Origin: DATBGS01 sp036557885
GTDB taxonomy: Bacteria > Chloroflexota > Ktedonobacteria > Ktedonobacterales > DATBGS01
DNA: 64,000 nt
Assembly (NCBI GenBank): GCA_036557885.1
Contig: DATBGS010000024.1
Coordinates: 1-64,000 of the forward strand
Direction of reading: 5' to 3'
Shown: positions 32,536 to 41,653 of the stretch, one piece after another
Position numbering within the stretch: the first letter of the stretch is position 1
Layout: each line of letters opens with the position of its first letter
Position numbers and translations under genes: made by a program
Notes under the pieces: model-generated
What the model was told of the DNA's origin: nothing
Database searches by the model: none
What the model saw: the letters and a program-made list of their open reading frames with translations, nothing else

Positions 32536-34488
32536 ATGTCGTACTCACGTGGACCCCAACGCGACCCCTCATCAAGAACCTCCCTGGGGCCATCCTCTCT
32601 AGGCCGCTCCACTCCTCTTCCATCGGCTATGCGCGGGGAGAACGGAGCATACAGGCGCGAGGAAGAGGGACAGCAGGGAAATCGGTTTATGGCGCAGCAG
32701 AGCGGCCAGCAGCCGATGTTTCCTGTCGCTTCCCCCTCCAATGGCATGATGGCCGAGGAAACCCCACAAAAGCCCACAAACCGCTTTGCGGTGATGATGG
32801 GTGTGTTCTTTGTAGCGTTCCTGGCCTACCTCCTCTTTCTCAAATCTCAAGGCGACACGCTTCCAAAAAGCCTGCGCGGTATCAGTGATGCGTTTGTGTT
32901 TTTTGGCTCAGCCGCCTGCACCATCGCCTGTTTCCAGACCTCGCGCAAGCTGCGCCTGATGCACACCTCAAGTGCTGCTATTATGGCAAGAAGGTCAGCC
33001 AATGGCTGGCTTTTCCTGGCGCTCGCAGCGCTGGTGTATACCATCGGCCAGGGCATCTGGACTGGCTTTGAGTTTAACTACGACGTTATCCCTTTTCCCA
33101 GCTTCTACGATCCTTTCTATCTGCTGGTCTATCCATTTAGCTGGATAGGCATTGGGTTGCTCGTCCCTCGAAGCGGCTCGGCTGCGGGACGCGCACGGCT
33201 CCTGCTGGATGCCGCTATTGTGGTCGCCTGTACGCTGGCAATCTTCTGGTACTTCATCCTGGGTCCGACCATTGCAACGCTGGGTGATACCGCTATCTTA
33301 AAGTTTGTTTCCCTGGCCTACCCGATTGGCGACCTCTCGCTGGCAGTTGCTGCGGCGCTGCTGCTGTTTGGTCCCTCCGGCACCTATGCTATGGCGAAAC
33401 CACTCGGACGGCTGGCTATTGGAGTCACCTGGCTGGCCTTCACCGATGCGCTCTATGCCTATGGCCAGCTTCAGTACACCTATCACACCGGCTTAATTCA
33501 GGATATTGGCTGGCCGATGAGCTGGCTGTTTATTGGTTTTGCTGCCCTGGCCTATCCTGCCAGCCTGAGTCTTGCCGCGAGCGAGCGGCTACCCGAAACC
33601 CTCTCTGCGCGCCGATCTCGCTTGAACTCTTATGGCACGTCGCTGCGCGCGACAACCCCTATGGCGCTCACGCTGATTACCTTCGCCATTCTGGGATACG
33701 CGGCGGTCACACAGAATATTGCCTCATTCAACCAGGTTATCATTGTCTCTGCGCTGCTCTTTGTCTTGCCAATCACACGGCAATTGCTCACCTTGATTGA
33801 CAATACCGCCCTGAATGAGCGCTTACGTGTGGCTCTCGGTCAATCGCAGCAAGCCTTCCAGCAAAGTCAGCAAGAATTGATGCGCACCTCTGAGCGCGCC
33901 CAGCAATACGAAGAACTGCGCGTGGGCATCGAGGATATTCAGGCGGTGCACGCGCAGCTAGCAAAAGGCGAACTGCGCGCGCGGGCAAGGGTGGAAGGCC
34001 CGCTGACTCCGGTGGCGCAAAGCTTGAATCTGCTGATTGACCGGCTCCAACGCTGGGCACAGTTCGAACAAACCAACAAAGTCATGGAGAGCGAAGCCAA
34101 CGCTATCCGCGAAGCCCTGGAAAAACTGAGCGAAGGGCGCACTGCCAACTTCCCCGCTTCGCGCAGCACCCTCTCAACCGGCGCCGCGCTGGTTTCTATC
34201 GTTCGGCATCAGCGCAATCTGGTGCAGCGCTTTGGGCGGCTCCGCGATGCCGTTGGTACCGTCGGCACGCGCTGGAAGTCTGCAAAAGATACCGCGCACG
34301 ATGCTCAAAAGCTGCTGGCACCTGGCAACGCCACTCCAGAAAATATCCTGGCTGCACGCGACGCCCTCTTCCAGGTGGAACAGAAGCTGGATAGCAACCT
34401 GTCGGTCCTTCAGGAACTCTGGCTGCAAACGAAGCAGTATGAGCAAGCAACGACTGGGGAGATGGAATACAGCCAGCAAACAAGCTAA
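32536..34488 (+). CDS. Multi-TM sensor-like protein with C-terminal coiled coil and no catalytic domain, 650 aa
   Basis: No specific family recognised. Seen: a 90-residue Gly/Ser/Pro/Gln-rich cytoplasmic N-terminus, about ten hydrophobic helices between 90 and 420 (for example WLFLALAALVYTIGQGIW, FYDPFYLLVYPFSWIGIGLL), then about 220 residues of amphipathic helix (QQAFQQSQQELMRTSERAQQYEEL, VHAQLAKGELRARARVEGPLT) resembling a HAMP-plus-coiled-coil signalling stem. The membrane half resembles N-terminal sensor modules that usually precede GGDEF, EAL or kinase domains, but no such domain follows. ATG behind AAGGAGTGCAAT. It is 81 nt upstream of the pseudokinase gene on the same strand, so a membrane-sensor/pseudokinase pair is plausible. 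Confidence 0.75.
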   Translation: MSYSRGPQRDPSSRTSLGPSSLGRSTPLPSAMRGENGAYRREEEGQQGNRFMAQQSGQQPMFPVASPSNGMMAEETPQKPTNRFAVMMGVFFVAFLAYLLFLKSQGDTLPKSLRGISDAFVFFGSAACTIACFQTSRKLRLMHTSSAAIMARRSANGWLFLALAALVYTIGQGIWTGFEFNYDVIPFPSFYDPFYLLVYPFSWIGIGLLVPRSGSAAGRARLLLDAAIVVACTLAIFWYFILGPTIATLGDTAILKFVSLAYPIGDLSLAVAAALLLFGPSGTYAMAKPLGRLAIGVTWLAFTDALYAYGQLQYTYHTGLIQDIGWPMSWLFIGFAALAYPASLSLAASERLPETLSARRSRLNSYGTSLRATTPMALTLITFAILGYAAVTQNIASFNQVIIVSALLFVLPITRQLLTLIDNTALNERLRVALGQSQQAFQQSQQELMRTSERAQQYEELRVGIEDIQAVHAQLAKGELRARARVEGPLTPVAQSLNLLIDRLQRWAQFEQTNKVMESEANAIREALEKLSEGRTANFPASRSTLSTGAALVSIVRHQRNLVQRFGRLRDAVGTVGTRWKSAKDTAHDAQKLLAPGNATPENILAARDALFQVEQKLDSNLSVLQELWLQTKQYEQATTGEMEYSQQTS

Positions 34489-34569
34489 AGAGGCGCATTC
34501 TTCACCCGAAACAAGCTAGCAATTTGGCAGTGTGATTGAAGAAAGGGTAGCAAGTAAGGGGAAGCAAGC

Positions 34570-36522
34570 ATGAGTGTCTGCCTGAACCCACAGGGCCGCC
34601 ACCCAGCACCAGAGGCATTACCACAGCGTTTCTTTTGCGCGGTGCCTGGGTGCGGCTACCTTCTGGAAGGGGCGCGCATCGGGAAGTATCGCATTAGTGG
34701 CTTCTTTAGTCAGGGGCCAGCCTCGACACTCTATCTTGCTTCCAAAAGGGAAGGGGAAATAGCTGCTCCCCGCGTGATCATCAAAGTGCTGCACCCTCCC
34801 ATCATCCAACAGCTTACACTCCTTGACAAAGCCATCAATCAACTACTCGCGCTCAATCATCCGCAAGTTCACCGCCTTGAGGGTCTGGGCCTGCTTGGTC
34901 AAACTGGCCCCCTGTATATCGCTTCTCCTTTTCAGGAACAGGGGTCACTCGCCAGACTGCTTAGCCAGTTTCAAAGACTCTCAGGCCAGGCCACTGCTGC
35001 TATTGTGCGCCAGATCGCTGAAGCACTCCACAGCGCGCACGAGGTTGGAATCGTACATGGTCGGCTCAAGCCAGAGAATTGCCTGCTGGCTGGCCCGGCT
35101 ACGGTACAAGTGACCGACTTTTATAACCAACTGCTGGTAGAAGCAGAGCCGTCCTTTTCCCCGCTCTATATGGCGCCAGAACAAGCCTATGACCGCCTGG
35201 GGCCTGCCTCCGACCAATATGCCCTGGCTGCGCTGGCGTTCCATCTGTTGACGGGTCAGGCGCCTTTCACCGGCCCAAATCGTCGCACCATCATCGCTCA
35301 GCATATCCAAAACGACCCGCCGCTGATCAATTCCTTCCGTCTGGAGCTACCGCGTCAGGTGGATGCCACCATCCGACGCGCAATGAGCAAGCGCCCCAAC
35401 GAGAGATTTTCATCCATTCTCGCCTTCGCGGTTGCATTTCAATCAGCACTGGAGAGCCGACCAGGAGCAACAGGCCCACTCAACCCATTGGACGAGATGG
35501 CGCTTCGGCCTATCTCCCGGCCAACCCAACTCCCTGCGGTCATTCCAGAACCACCCCCACCAGTCTCCCGCATCCCAAGCGGCGCCATCCCTTTAAGCAT
35601 GCTCCCAGGGCACACCGCCGATATAGCCGTATTGAATTGGGCGCCAGATGGAATGCGCCTGGCTTCTGCTGGAGCAGACCAGAGTATTTTTCTCTGGAGC
35701 GTGCGGCAGAAGGTAGCCGCTATGCTCGCCAGATACGAGACACGTCAAAGCGAGATTCTGGCGTTCTGCTGGGCACCGGACGGCAAATTTTTCGCTACCT
35801 CAGCAAACGACGCGACGATTACGCTCTGGGAGGCGCCCGACATCGGAAGGCCAGCCCTGGGAGATGATGCGGGCAAGATACAAAAAGCCTGGTGGGGACA
35901 CGATGGCAGTGTCGCTGCGCTGGATTGGTCAGCGGATAGCACCCGCATCGCTTCCGGTGGAAGCGACAGAACAGTGCGCCTGTGGGATAAAACCGGCAAA
36001 GCGCTGGCAGGATGGCAGGCGCATGGGCGTGGCGGGGTAACATCGCTCGCCTGGTCAGCAGACAGTCAGATGCTCGCTTCAGGCGGGGGAGATCGGCAGA
36101 TTCAAGTCTGGGACCCCACGAATGGTTCACCCATCTGCATCTGCAACGGCCACAATGATGAGGTGCGCCACCTGGCCTGGAGTCCAGACGGGAACATGCT
36201 GGCATCGGCGGCAGGGAAAAAAGATATGCGTGTCTTGCTCTGGAATCCACATACTGGTCAACAAATCGGTCAATTCAACGGCCATACACGCCAGATTATC
36301 GGCATGTTCTGGGCGCAAGACGGAACCTGGCTGGCAACTGCCGGGGCTGATCGGCGTATCCGGTTCTGGAACACGCAGCGGGAGCAGCTTGGGCAGCAAG
36401 TCTGCCGCCCGATTGAGATAGACGGCACACCCCTCTGGATGGCTGGGGCGCCCAGCACTGGCCTGGTGGCACTGAGCCTGGATACCATGTCTATCATGAT
36501 ACTCCAGCTTACCTGGCGCTAA
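34570..36522 (+). CDS. Ser/Thr pseudokinase with C-terminal WD40 propeller, 650 aa
   Basis: Seen: a short Cys-containing lead (FFCAVPGCGYLLEGARIGKY), then a protein-kinase fold (about 38-290) with a decayed Gly loop (FSQGPASTLYLA), retained ATP Lys72 (RVIIKVL), YMAPEQAY and an SDQYALA helix. The catalytic loop reads IVHGRLKPENCLL (163-165 HGR instead of HRD) and the metal motif is DFY (183-185) instead of DFG. The catalytic Asp is therefore Arg165, so phosphotransfer is unlikely. After a Pro-rich linker, six clear WD40 blades (345-620, such as GHDGSVAALDWSADSTRIASGG...VRLWD) and a weaker seventh follow. Probably a cytoplasmic scaffold or pseudokinase allosteric regulator. No membrane helix, unlike many PknB-type kinases. 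ATG behind AGGGGAAGC. Confidence 0.85.
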   Translation: MSVCLNPQGRHPAPEALPQRFFCAVPGCGYLLEGARIGKYRISGFFSQGPASTLYLASKREGEIAAPRVIIKVLHPPIIQQLTLLDKAINQLLALNHPQVHRLEGLGLLGQTGPLYIASPFQEQGSLARLLSQFQRLSGQATAAIVRQIAEALHSAHEVGIVHGRLKPENCLLAGPATVQVTDFYNQLLVEAEPSFSPLYMAPEQAYDRLGPASDQYALAALAFHLLTGQAPFTGPNRRTIIAQHIQNDPPLINSFRLELPRQVDATIRRAMSKRPNERFSSILAFAVAFQSALESRPGATGPLNPLDEMALRPISRPTQLPAVIPEPPPPVSRIPSGAIPLSMLPGHTADIAVLNWAPDGMRLASAGADQSIFLWSVRQKVAAMLARYETRQSEILAFCWAPDGKFFATSANDATITLWEAPDIGRPALGDDAGKIQKAWWGHDGSVAALDWSADSTRIASGGSDRTVRLWDKTGKALAGWQAHGRGGVTSLAWSADSQMLASGGGDRQIQVWDPTNGSPICICNGHNDEVRHLAWSPDGNMLASAAGKKDMRVLLWNPHTGQQIGQFNGHTRQIIGMFWAQDGTWLATAGADRRIRFWNTQREQLGQQVCRPIEIDGTPLWMAGAPSTGLVALSLDTMSIMILQLTWR

Positions 36523-36607
36523 ATTTCCTCTTTTGATATGATGAGACGCACCGAACGACAAGCCCCTGAGTGCGTTGCACATCCTATCAAAACGAAAGGG
36601 TATTGCT

Positions 36608-38380
36608 ATGACTTCCCAACAAACACCTCCTCAAGATACGCATGCCGAACTGCGCGAGCGCATTGCCGTTGCGCGCGGCAAGCGACCTGGAGATACCGTC
36701 TTTCGCAACGGAAAGGTCGTGAATGTCTTCTCCCACGAAGTCTATGAGGCCGATGTTGTGATCTCTGCCGGGCGCGTCGCGGGCATCGCCGCGCCTGGCA
36801 CCTACCATGCCGCCCAGGAAATTGACGTAGGCGGGCATCACCTCGTCCCTGGATTGATTGAGGCGCATACGCACATCGAGGACGCGCTGCTCGTCCCCGG
36901 CGAGTTTGCCCGCGCGCTGGCCCCGCATGGCACCACCACCTGCGTCAGCGACCCGCACGAGATTGCCAATGTCTCTGGCGTGCCCGGCCTGCACTGGATG
37001 CTCGCGGCAGCCGAAGGCATCCCCCTGCGCATGATGTTTACCCTGCCATCCTGCATCCCCGCCAGCCCCTATGAGAGCGCGGGCGCCAAACTGGAGGCTT
37101 CCGACCTGCTCTCCATCGCCCGCGACCCGCGCATTGCCTCGGTTGGCGAGGTCATGAACTTCCCCGGTGTGCTGGAGGGCGATCAGGTGCTGTTGGATAT
37201 GATTGGCCTGGGGCAGCCAGGGCGCGCCACTCCGCGCGGCCTGCCGGTGGATGGGCACGGCCCGGAACTGCGCGGCCTGGACCTCTGCGGCTACGTGGCG
37301 GCAGGTGTGCAGGCCGACCATGAATCTGTCGCAACAGAAGAAGGGCTGGAGAAAGTGCGCCTGGGCATGTGGCTCTGGGTGCGCGAAGGCTCCACGCGCA
37401 ACATGGATGCGCTTCTTCCAGTGATTTTGCAGCACCTGCCAGAGCGCTCCGGCTTTGTGGCCGATGACCGCACGCCGGGCGACCTGCTCCACGAAGGCGA
37501 CCTGGATTATGTCATTCGCCAGGCAGTGGAACGCGACCTGGACCCCATCCAGGCCATCAAGATGACCAGCCTGCACCCGGCGCAATATTTCCGCTTCCCT
37601 GATCGCGGCGCCCTTGCCCCCGGCTATCTCGCTGATCTGCTGGTCGTCCCCAACCTGAAAGACTTCCGTCCGCGCCAGGTCTACGTCGGCGGAAAACTGG
37701 TTGCCGAAAACGGCCAGGCGCTCTTTAGCTCGCGCCCGCTGCCAACCAACTGGATCAAAGCTGTAGATAATACCGTGCGTCTGCATAACTTCAGCGTCGA
37801 AAAACTGCGCCTGCCAGGGCACAGCGGCTCAGCGCGGGTAATTGGTCTGGTTCCCGACCAAATTGTCACCGATGACCGGCCAATGGAGGTCCAGGCCAAA
37901 GATGGCTTCTTGCAGGCCGATCCCTCGCGTGATCTGCTCAAGGTTGCCGTTGTCGAACGCTATGGGCGCGGGCGCGTTGGGGTTGGCCTGCTGCATGGTC
38001 TGGGGCTGCGCTCCGGGGCAATGGCCTCTTCAGTGGCCCACGACGCGCATAACATCGTCGTGGTTGGCTCCAACGATGAGGATATGGCCCTGGCCGTCAA
38101 CGAAATCCAGCGGCTTCAGGGCGGACTGATCATCACCGAGAACGGCGCCGTCGTTGAGCAGTTGCCGCTGCCGCTTGGCGGCATCATGTCGCCGCTGCCC
38201 GCCGCAGAGGTTGCCCAGGCGCTAGATCGCCTGGATAGGCAGGTTGCGCAGATGGGCGTGGAGATTGCCCACCCCTTTGGCTTCCTCTCGTTCCTGGCGC
38301 TGAGCGTGGTCCCTACGCTCAAAATCACCGATCTTGGCGTGTTGGATGTCAACGCCTGGCAAATTGTCTCAGTGCAATAG
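36608..38380 (+). CDS. ade: Adenine deaminase
   Basis: Converts adenine to hypoxanthine and ammonia in purine salvage. Seen: an amidohydrolase fold with the N-terminal metal motif PGLIEAHTHIEDALL, HGTTTCVSDPHEIANV, GEVMNFPGVLEGD, VDGHGPEL, ADHESVATEEGLEK and ADDRTPGDLLHEGDLDYV, and the adenine-deaminase C-terminal domain (AMASSVAHDAHNIVVVGSNDEDM ... GGLIITENG ... PLGGIMSP). 590 aa, typical. It has the second-domain motifs that separate AdeC from other amidohydrolases. ATG after AAAGGG; the frame opens 11 codons earlier without a site. It follows the pseudokinase by 85 nt but is functionally unrelated. Confidence 0.93.
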   Translation: MTSQQTPPQDTHAELRERIAVARGKRPGDTVFRNGKVVNVFSHEVYEADVVISAGRVAGIAAPGTYHAAQEIDVGGHHLVPGLIEAHTHIEDALLVPGEFARALAPHGTTTCVSDPHEIANVSGVPGLHWMLAAAEGIPLRMMFTLPSCIPASPYESAGAKLEASDLLSIARDPRIASVGEVMNFPGVLEGDQVLLDMIGLGQPGRATPRGLPVDGHGPELRGLDLCGYVAAGVQADHESVATEEGLEKVRLGMWLWVREGSTRNMDALLPVILQHLPERSGFVADDRTPGDLLHEGDLDYVIRQAVERDLDPIQAIKMTSLHPAQYFRFPDRGALAPGYLADLLVVPNLKDFRPRQVYVGGKLVAENGQALFSSRPLPTNWIKAVDNTVRLHNFSVEKLRLPGHSGSARVIGLVPDQIVTDDRPMEVQAKDGFLQADPSRDLLKVAVVERYGRGRVGVGLLHGLGLRSGAMASSVAHDAHNIVVVGSNDEDMALAVNEIQRLQGGLIITENGAVVEQLPLPLGGIMSPLPAAEVAQALDRLDRQVAQMGVEIAHPFGFLSFLALSVVPTLKITDLGVLDVNAWQIVSVQ

Positions 38381-38428
38381 CTTGCAGCGCCTCATACCGC
38401 TGACCAGCAAACAGGGGCGAGTCGCTTG

Positions 38429-38498
38429 TAGCCCCGGCCTCCGTGCCGGGGATCGCTGCCCGGCACGGAGGCCGGGGCTACCCCTCAAAGCAGGGGCA
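38429..38498. repeat. Palindrome with 22-bp perfect arms plus CCCCTCAAAGCAGGGG core
   Basis: Arms at 38429-38450 and 38459-38480 (GTAGCCCCGGCC...) with an 8-nt loop, followed directly by CCCCTCAAAGCAGGGGCAC. It lies between the converging ends of ade and the oppF-like gene, which favours a terminator role. Member of the GTAGC-edged family. Confidence 0.85.
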
Positions 38499-38507
38499 CA
38501 GCAAGGC

Positions 38508-39509
38508 TTACACCCCTGGGAAAAAGCAGGCCGCCAGATGAGCGCCTTCTTTCTTTTCCAGCGGCGGCACCTGCTCTCTGCAAACCTGCTGTGCTTTCCA
38601 GCAGCGCGGGTGGAACGTGCAGCCCTTTGGCGGATTCACCGGGCTGGGCACATCCCCCTCCAGAATGATGCGCTGGCGCTGCGCCTCCACTTCAGGGTTG
38701 GGCACAGGAATAGCCGAAAGCAACGCCTGGGTATAGGGGTGCAGCGGCTGCTCATAGAGTTGGTTGCGCTCCGCCACCTCCACCACGCGCCCCAGATACA
38801 TCACTGCCACGCGGTCACTAATATGCTTCACCACAGAAAGGTTGTGGGCAATAAAGAGATAGGTCAGCCCAAAGCGCTCCTGCAAATCTTCCAGCAGGTT
38901 GAGCACCTGCGCCTGAATAGAGACATCCAAAGCGCTCACTGGCTCGTCGCAAACCACAAAAGCCGGATTGAGCGCCAGCGCACGCGCAATGCCGATGCGC
39001 TGCCGCTGGCCGCCGCTAAATTCGTGCGGAAAGCGATTAACATATTTCGGGTTTAGCCCCACCACTTCTAGCAGTTCCTCAACGCGCTGCCTGGCTTCCT
39101 CTTTCGAGTAATGCTTGAAATTCTCCAGCGGCTCAGCAATGATCTCGCCGACAGTAAAGCGCGGGTCCAGCGAGCCAAAGGGGTCTTGAAAGATCATCTG
39201 CATATTGGCACGCTGCTGACGAATCTGCGCGGGGTTCAGTCTCGTCAATTCCTGGCCTTTAAAGCGCACGGTGCCAGCCGTTGGCTTAATCAACTGCAAA
39301 ATTGCGCGCCCGGTGGTAGATTTGCCGCAGCCGCTTTCGCCAACCAGCCCCAGCGTTTCCCCACGCAGAACAACCAGATCAACCCCATCCACCGCCTTGA
39401 CATGGGCAACTGTGCGCCCCAGCAGACCCCCATGCACAGGAAAATACACCTTGAGGTCTTTCACCTCCAGCAGCGTCTGGTCGTCTGTGAGCGTAGCTTC
39501 TTGTTCCAT
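38508..39509 (-). CDS. dppF: Peptide ABC transporter ATP-binding protein (DppF/OppF)
   Basis: One of two ATPases powering the importer. Seen: Walker A GESGCGKSTT near residue 60, the Q-loop, signature FSGGQRQRIGIARAL, Walker B FVVCDEPVSALD and the H-loop IAHNLSVV, followed by the oligopeptide-transporter C-terminal extension (VPSPVNPPKGCTFHPRCWKAQQVC), which in this family binds an iron-sulfur-like or structural Cys cluster. 333 aa. Last gene of the minus-strand dppA-B-C-D-F operon, 12 nt after dppD. ATG behind AGGATGACCAG. Confidence 0.92.
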   Translation of the reverse strand: MEQEATLTDDQTLLEVKDLKVYFPVHGGLLGRTVAHVKAVDGVDLVVLRGETLGLVGESGCGKSTTGRAILQLIKPTAGTVRFKGQELTRLNPAQIRQQRANMQMIFQDPFGSLDPRFTVGEIIAEPLENFKHYSKEEARQRVEELLEVVGLNPKYVNRFPHEFSGGQRQRIGIARALALNPAFVVCDEPVSALDVSIQAQVLNLLEDLQERFGLTYLFIAHNLSVVKHISDRVAVMYLGRVVEVAERNQLYEQPLHPYTQALLSAIPVPNPEVEAQRQRIILEGDVPSPVNPPKGCTFHPRCWKAQQVCREQVPPLEKKEGAHLAACFFPGV

Positions 39510-39521
39510 CTGGTCATCCTC

Positions 39522-40493
39522 CTAAAATGGATAGAAACAGGCGGCGCGTTGGGTTTCGCCAACGGCTTCCAGATTGGGGCGTTCAATCAGGCAGCGGGAC
39601 TGCACCTTCGCGCAGCGCGGCGCAAAGGGACAGCCCGGAGGCAGATTCACCAGATCAGGCGGCTGGCCTTTAATGGGAATCAAACGCTCTTGCTTCCCCT
39701 CATCCAACCGGGGAATTGAGTGCAAAAGCGCCTTCGTATAGGGATGGGCAGGATTGCTGAACAGCTTGCTTGTAGGCGCCTCTTCCACCACGCGCCCGGC
39801 ATACATCACCGACACGCGCTGGCACATCCCCGCCACCACGCCCAGATCATGCGTAATCAACATGACCGACGTTCCAAACTCCCGGCTGAGTCCCCTCATC
39901 AGGTCAAGGATTTGCGCCTGGATAGTCACATCCAGCGCCGTTGTTGGCTCATCCGCAATCAACAATTGCGGATTGCAGGCCAGCGCAATCGCAATCATCA
40001 CCCGCTGGCGCATCCCACCACTAAACTCATGCGGGTAACTGCTGACGCGCCGCCTGGCATCGGGAATCCGCACCTTTTGCATCATCTCGATTGTGCGGTC
40101 TTTTGCTTCTTTTGTAGAGATTTTTAGATGGGTCTTGATCGTTTCGGTGATTTGGAAGCCCACCGTGAAAACTGGATTCAGCGAGGTCATCGGGTCTTGA
40201 AAGATCATGGAGATTTTGCCGCCGCGCAGCGCGTGCAACTCTTCATCATCCATATCAAGGATGTCATCGCCCCGAAAAAGTATCTTGCTGTCCTCGTCAA
40301 TTTTGGCAGGCGGCGTAGCCACCAGACGCATAATCGAAAGCGCCGTCACACTTTTGCCGGAGCCGCTTTCGCCCACAATGCCTAGCGTCTCGCCCTCATT
40401 GATGCTCAGTCCCACTCCATCCACCGCTTTGACGACGCCGCTGCGGGTGTGGAAATGGGTTTTAAGGTCTTGAACCTCTAACAAACTCTGCAT
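39522..40493 (-). CDS. dppD: Peptide ABC transporter ATP-binding protein (DppD/OppD)
   Basis: The first ATPase of the importer. Seen: Walker A GESGSGKSVT, signature FSGGMRQRVMIAIAL, Walker B LLIADEPTTALD, H-loop LITHDLGVV, and the C-terminal oligo_HPY extension PPDLVNLPPGCPFAPRCAKVQSRC. 323 aa. The FSGGMRQRVMIA signature and ITHDLGVVAGMC are typical of DppD/OppD rather than DppF. ATG after GAGGAGGAAAGCGATTC. It lies between dppC (30 nt) and dppF (12 nt), and the two ATPases should form a heterodimer. Confidence 0.92.
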   Translation of the reverse strand: MQSLLEVQDLKTHFHTRSGVVKAVDGVGLSINEGETLGIVGESGSGKSVTALSIMRLVATPPAKIDEDSKILFRGDDILDMDDEELHALRGGKISMIFQDPMTSLNPVFTVGFQITETIKTHLKISTKEAKDRTIEMMQKVRIPDARRRVSSYPHEFSGGMRQRVMIAIALACNPQLLIADEPTTALDVTIQAQILDLMRGLSREFGTSVMLITHDLGVVAGMCQRVSVMYAGRVVEEAPTSKLFSNPAHPYTKALLHSIPRLDEGKQERLIPIKGQPPDLVNLPPGCPFAPRCAKVQSRCLIERPNLEAVGETQRAACFYPF

Positions 40494-40523
40494 GAATCGC
40501 TTTCCTCCTCACTCGCAGCGCGT

Positions 40524-41603
40524 TTAATTCTTGGTGCGCGGGTCAAAGGCATCGCGCAACCCATCACCTACAAAGGAAAATGCCAGCACCAGCAGCACCA
40601 ACCCAACAATCGGCCAGAGTATTTCATAGGGGAATGCCTGAAGGTACACAGAATACTGAGCAATCATCAGACCCAGGCTGGAACCTGGCGGCTGAGTGCC
40701 AAGGCCAAGCAAGCTCAGAACCCCTTCGTTGACCACTGTCCCAGCCATATCAAGTGTAGCGGCGATAATGATTAAGCTCGTAACATTCGGGAGAATATGG
40801 CGCAGGATAATCTTCATGCTCCCCGTCCCGGTGGTGCGCGCGGCTTCTATGTATTGTTGTTCTTTCAATTGCAGCGTCTGGGCGCGCACAAAGCGAGCCA
40901 TTTGCGGCCACACGGTAAAACCCAATACCAGAGCAACCAGCACCAATCGGCCATAGGGCGCAAATGAATTGCCAAACACCTTGGTCACAAATTCCTGCAT
41001 CGGCTCCCCAAAGATGGCTGTGACGAGGATAGCGAAGAGCAGCCCAGGAAATGCGAACATCAAGTCGGTAAAACGTGAGAGGATCATATCCAGAAATCCG
41101 CCAAAATAGCCCGCCAGAATACCAAACACGACGCCAAGGACGACATCTTGAATCTCAACTGCCAGCACAACCAACAGCGAAATCTGCCAGCCTTTCAGCA
41201 AGCGCGCGAGAAGATCCTGGCCGCTGTCATCCGTCCCCAGCCAGTGCAAACTGCTGGGATATTGATGCAGGCGTGCTGCGTCCTGGTAATCGGGGCTGTG
41301 GTATTGAGTAGAGGGAACATGGAGCACAAAACCAGGGGCAACCTCATTATCAAGCGTCACGCCGAGGTGCTGGTAAAGTGGGGGGAACACCAGAGCTAGA
41401 AAGAACACCACAATCAACGTGATCAGCGAAATCATCGCGCGTTTATCGCGCCGAAAGCGCTGAAGCGATTCACGAAATGGCGAAACAGTTGGCGGTGCCG
41501 TGCCGACTTGCTCTAGCTCGGCGGGCGCTTCAAGTTCTAGCTCAAAGAGGCTAGCACCTATTGATGTCTTAATCTCTTGTTCGGAACTCTTCTGAATGTC
41601 CAT
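40524..41603 (-). CDS. dppC: Peptide ABC transporter permease (DppC/OppC)
   Basis: One half of the membrane channel. Seen: an N-terminal OppC_N segment (SLQRFRRDKRAMISLITLIVVFFLALVFPPLY), a periplasm-facing loop of about 80 residues, then five helices and the EAA loop EQQYIEAARTTGTGSMKIILRHI-like coupling region (first part LKEQQYIEAARTTG). 359 aa, longer than the usual 300 because of a 30-residue acidic N-terminus (ELELEAPAELEQVG) and an insertion in the first loop. ATG after GGGAGGCTGCGCTG. It follows dppB by 50 nt on the minus strand. Confidence 0.92.
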   Translation of the reverse strand: MDIQKSSEQEIKTSIGASLFELELEAPAELEQVGTAPPTVSPFRESLQRFRRDKRAMISLITLIVVFFLALVFPPLYQHLGVTLDNEVAPGFVLHVPSTQYHSPDYQDAARLHQYPSSLHWLGTDDSGQDLLARLLKGWQISLLVVLAVEIQDVVLGVVFGILAGYFGGFLDMILSRFTDLMFAFPGLLFAILVTAIFGEPMQEFVTKVFGNSFAPYGRLVLVALVLGFTVWPQMARFVRAQTLQLKEQQYIEAARTTGTGSMKIILRHILPNVTSLIIIAATLDMAGTVVNEGVLSLLGLGTQPPGSSLGLMIAQYSVYLQAFPYEILWPIVGLVLLVLAFSFVGDGLRDAFDPRTKN

Positions 41604-41653
41604 CAGCGCAGCCTCCCTGTTGAAGCAATCGCACTAAATAGCCAGGCAATCAA

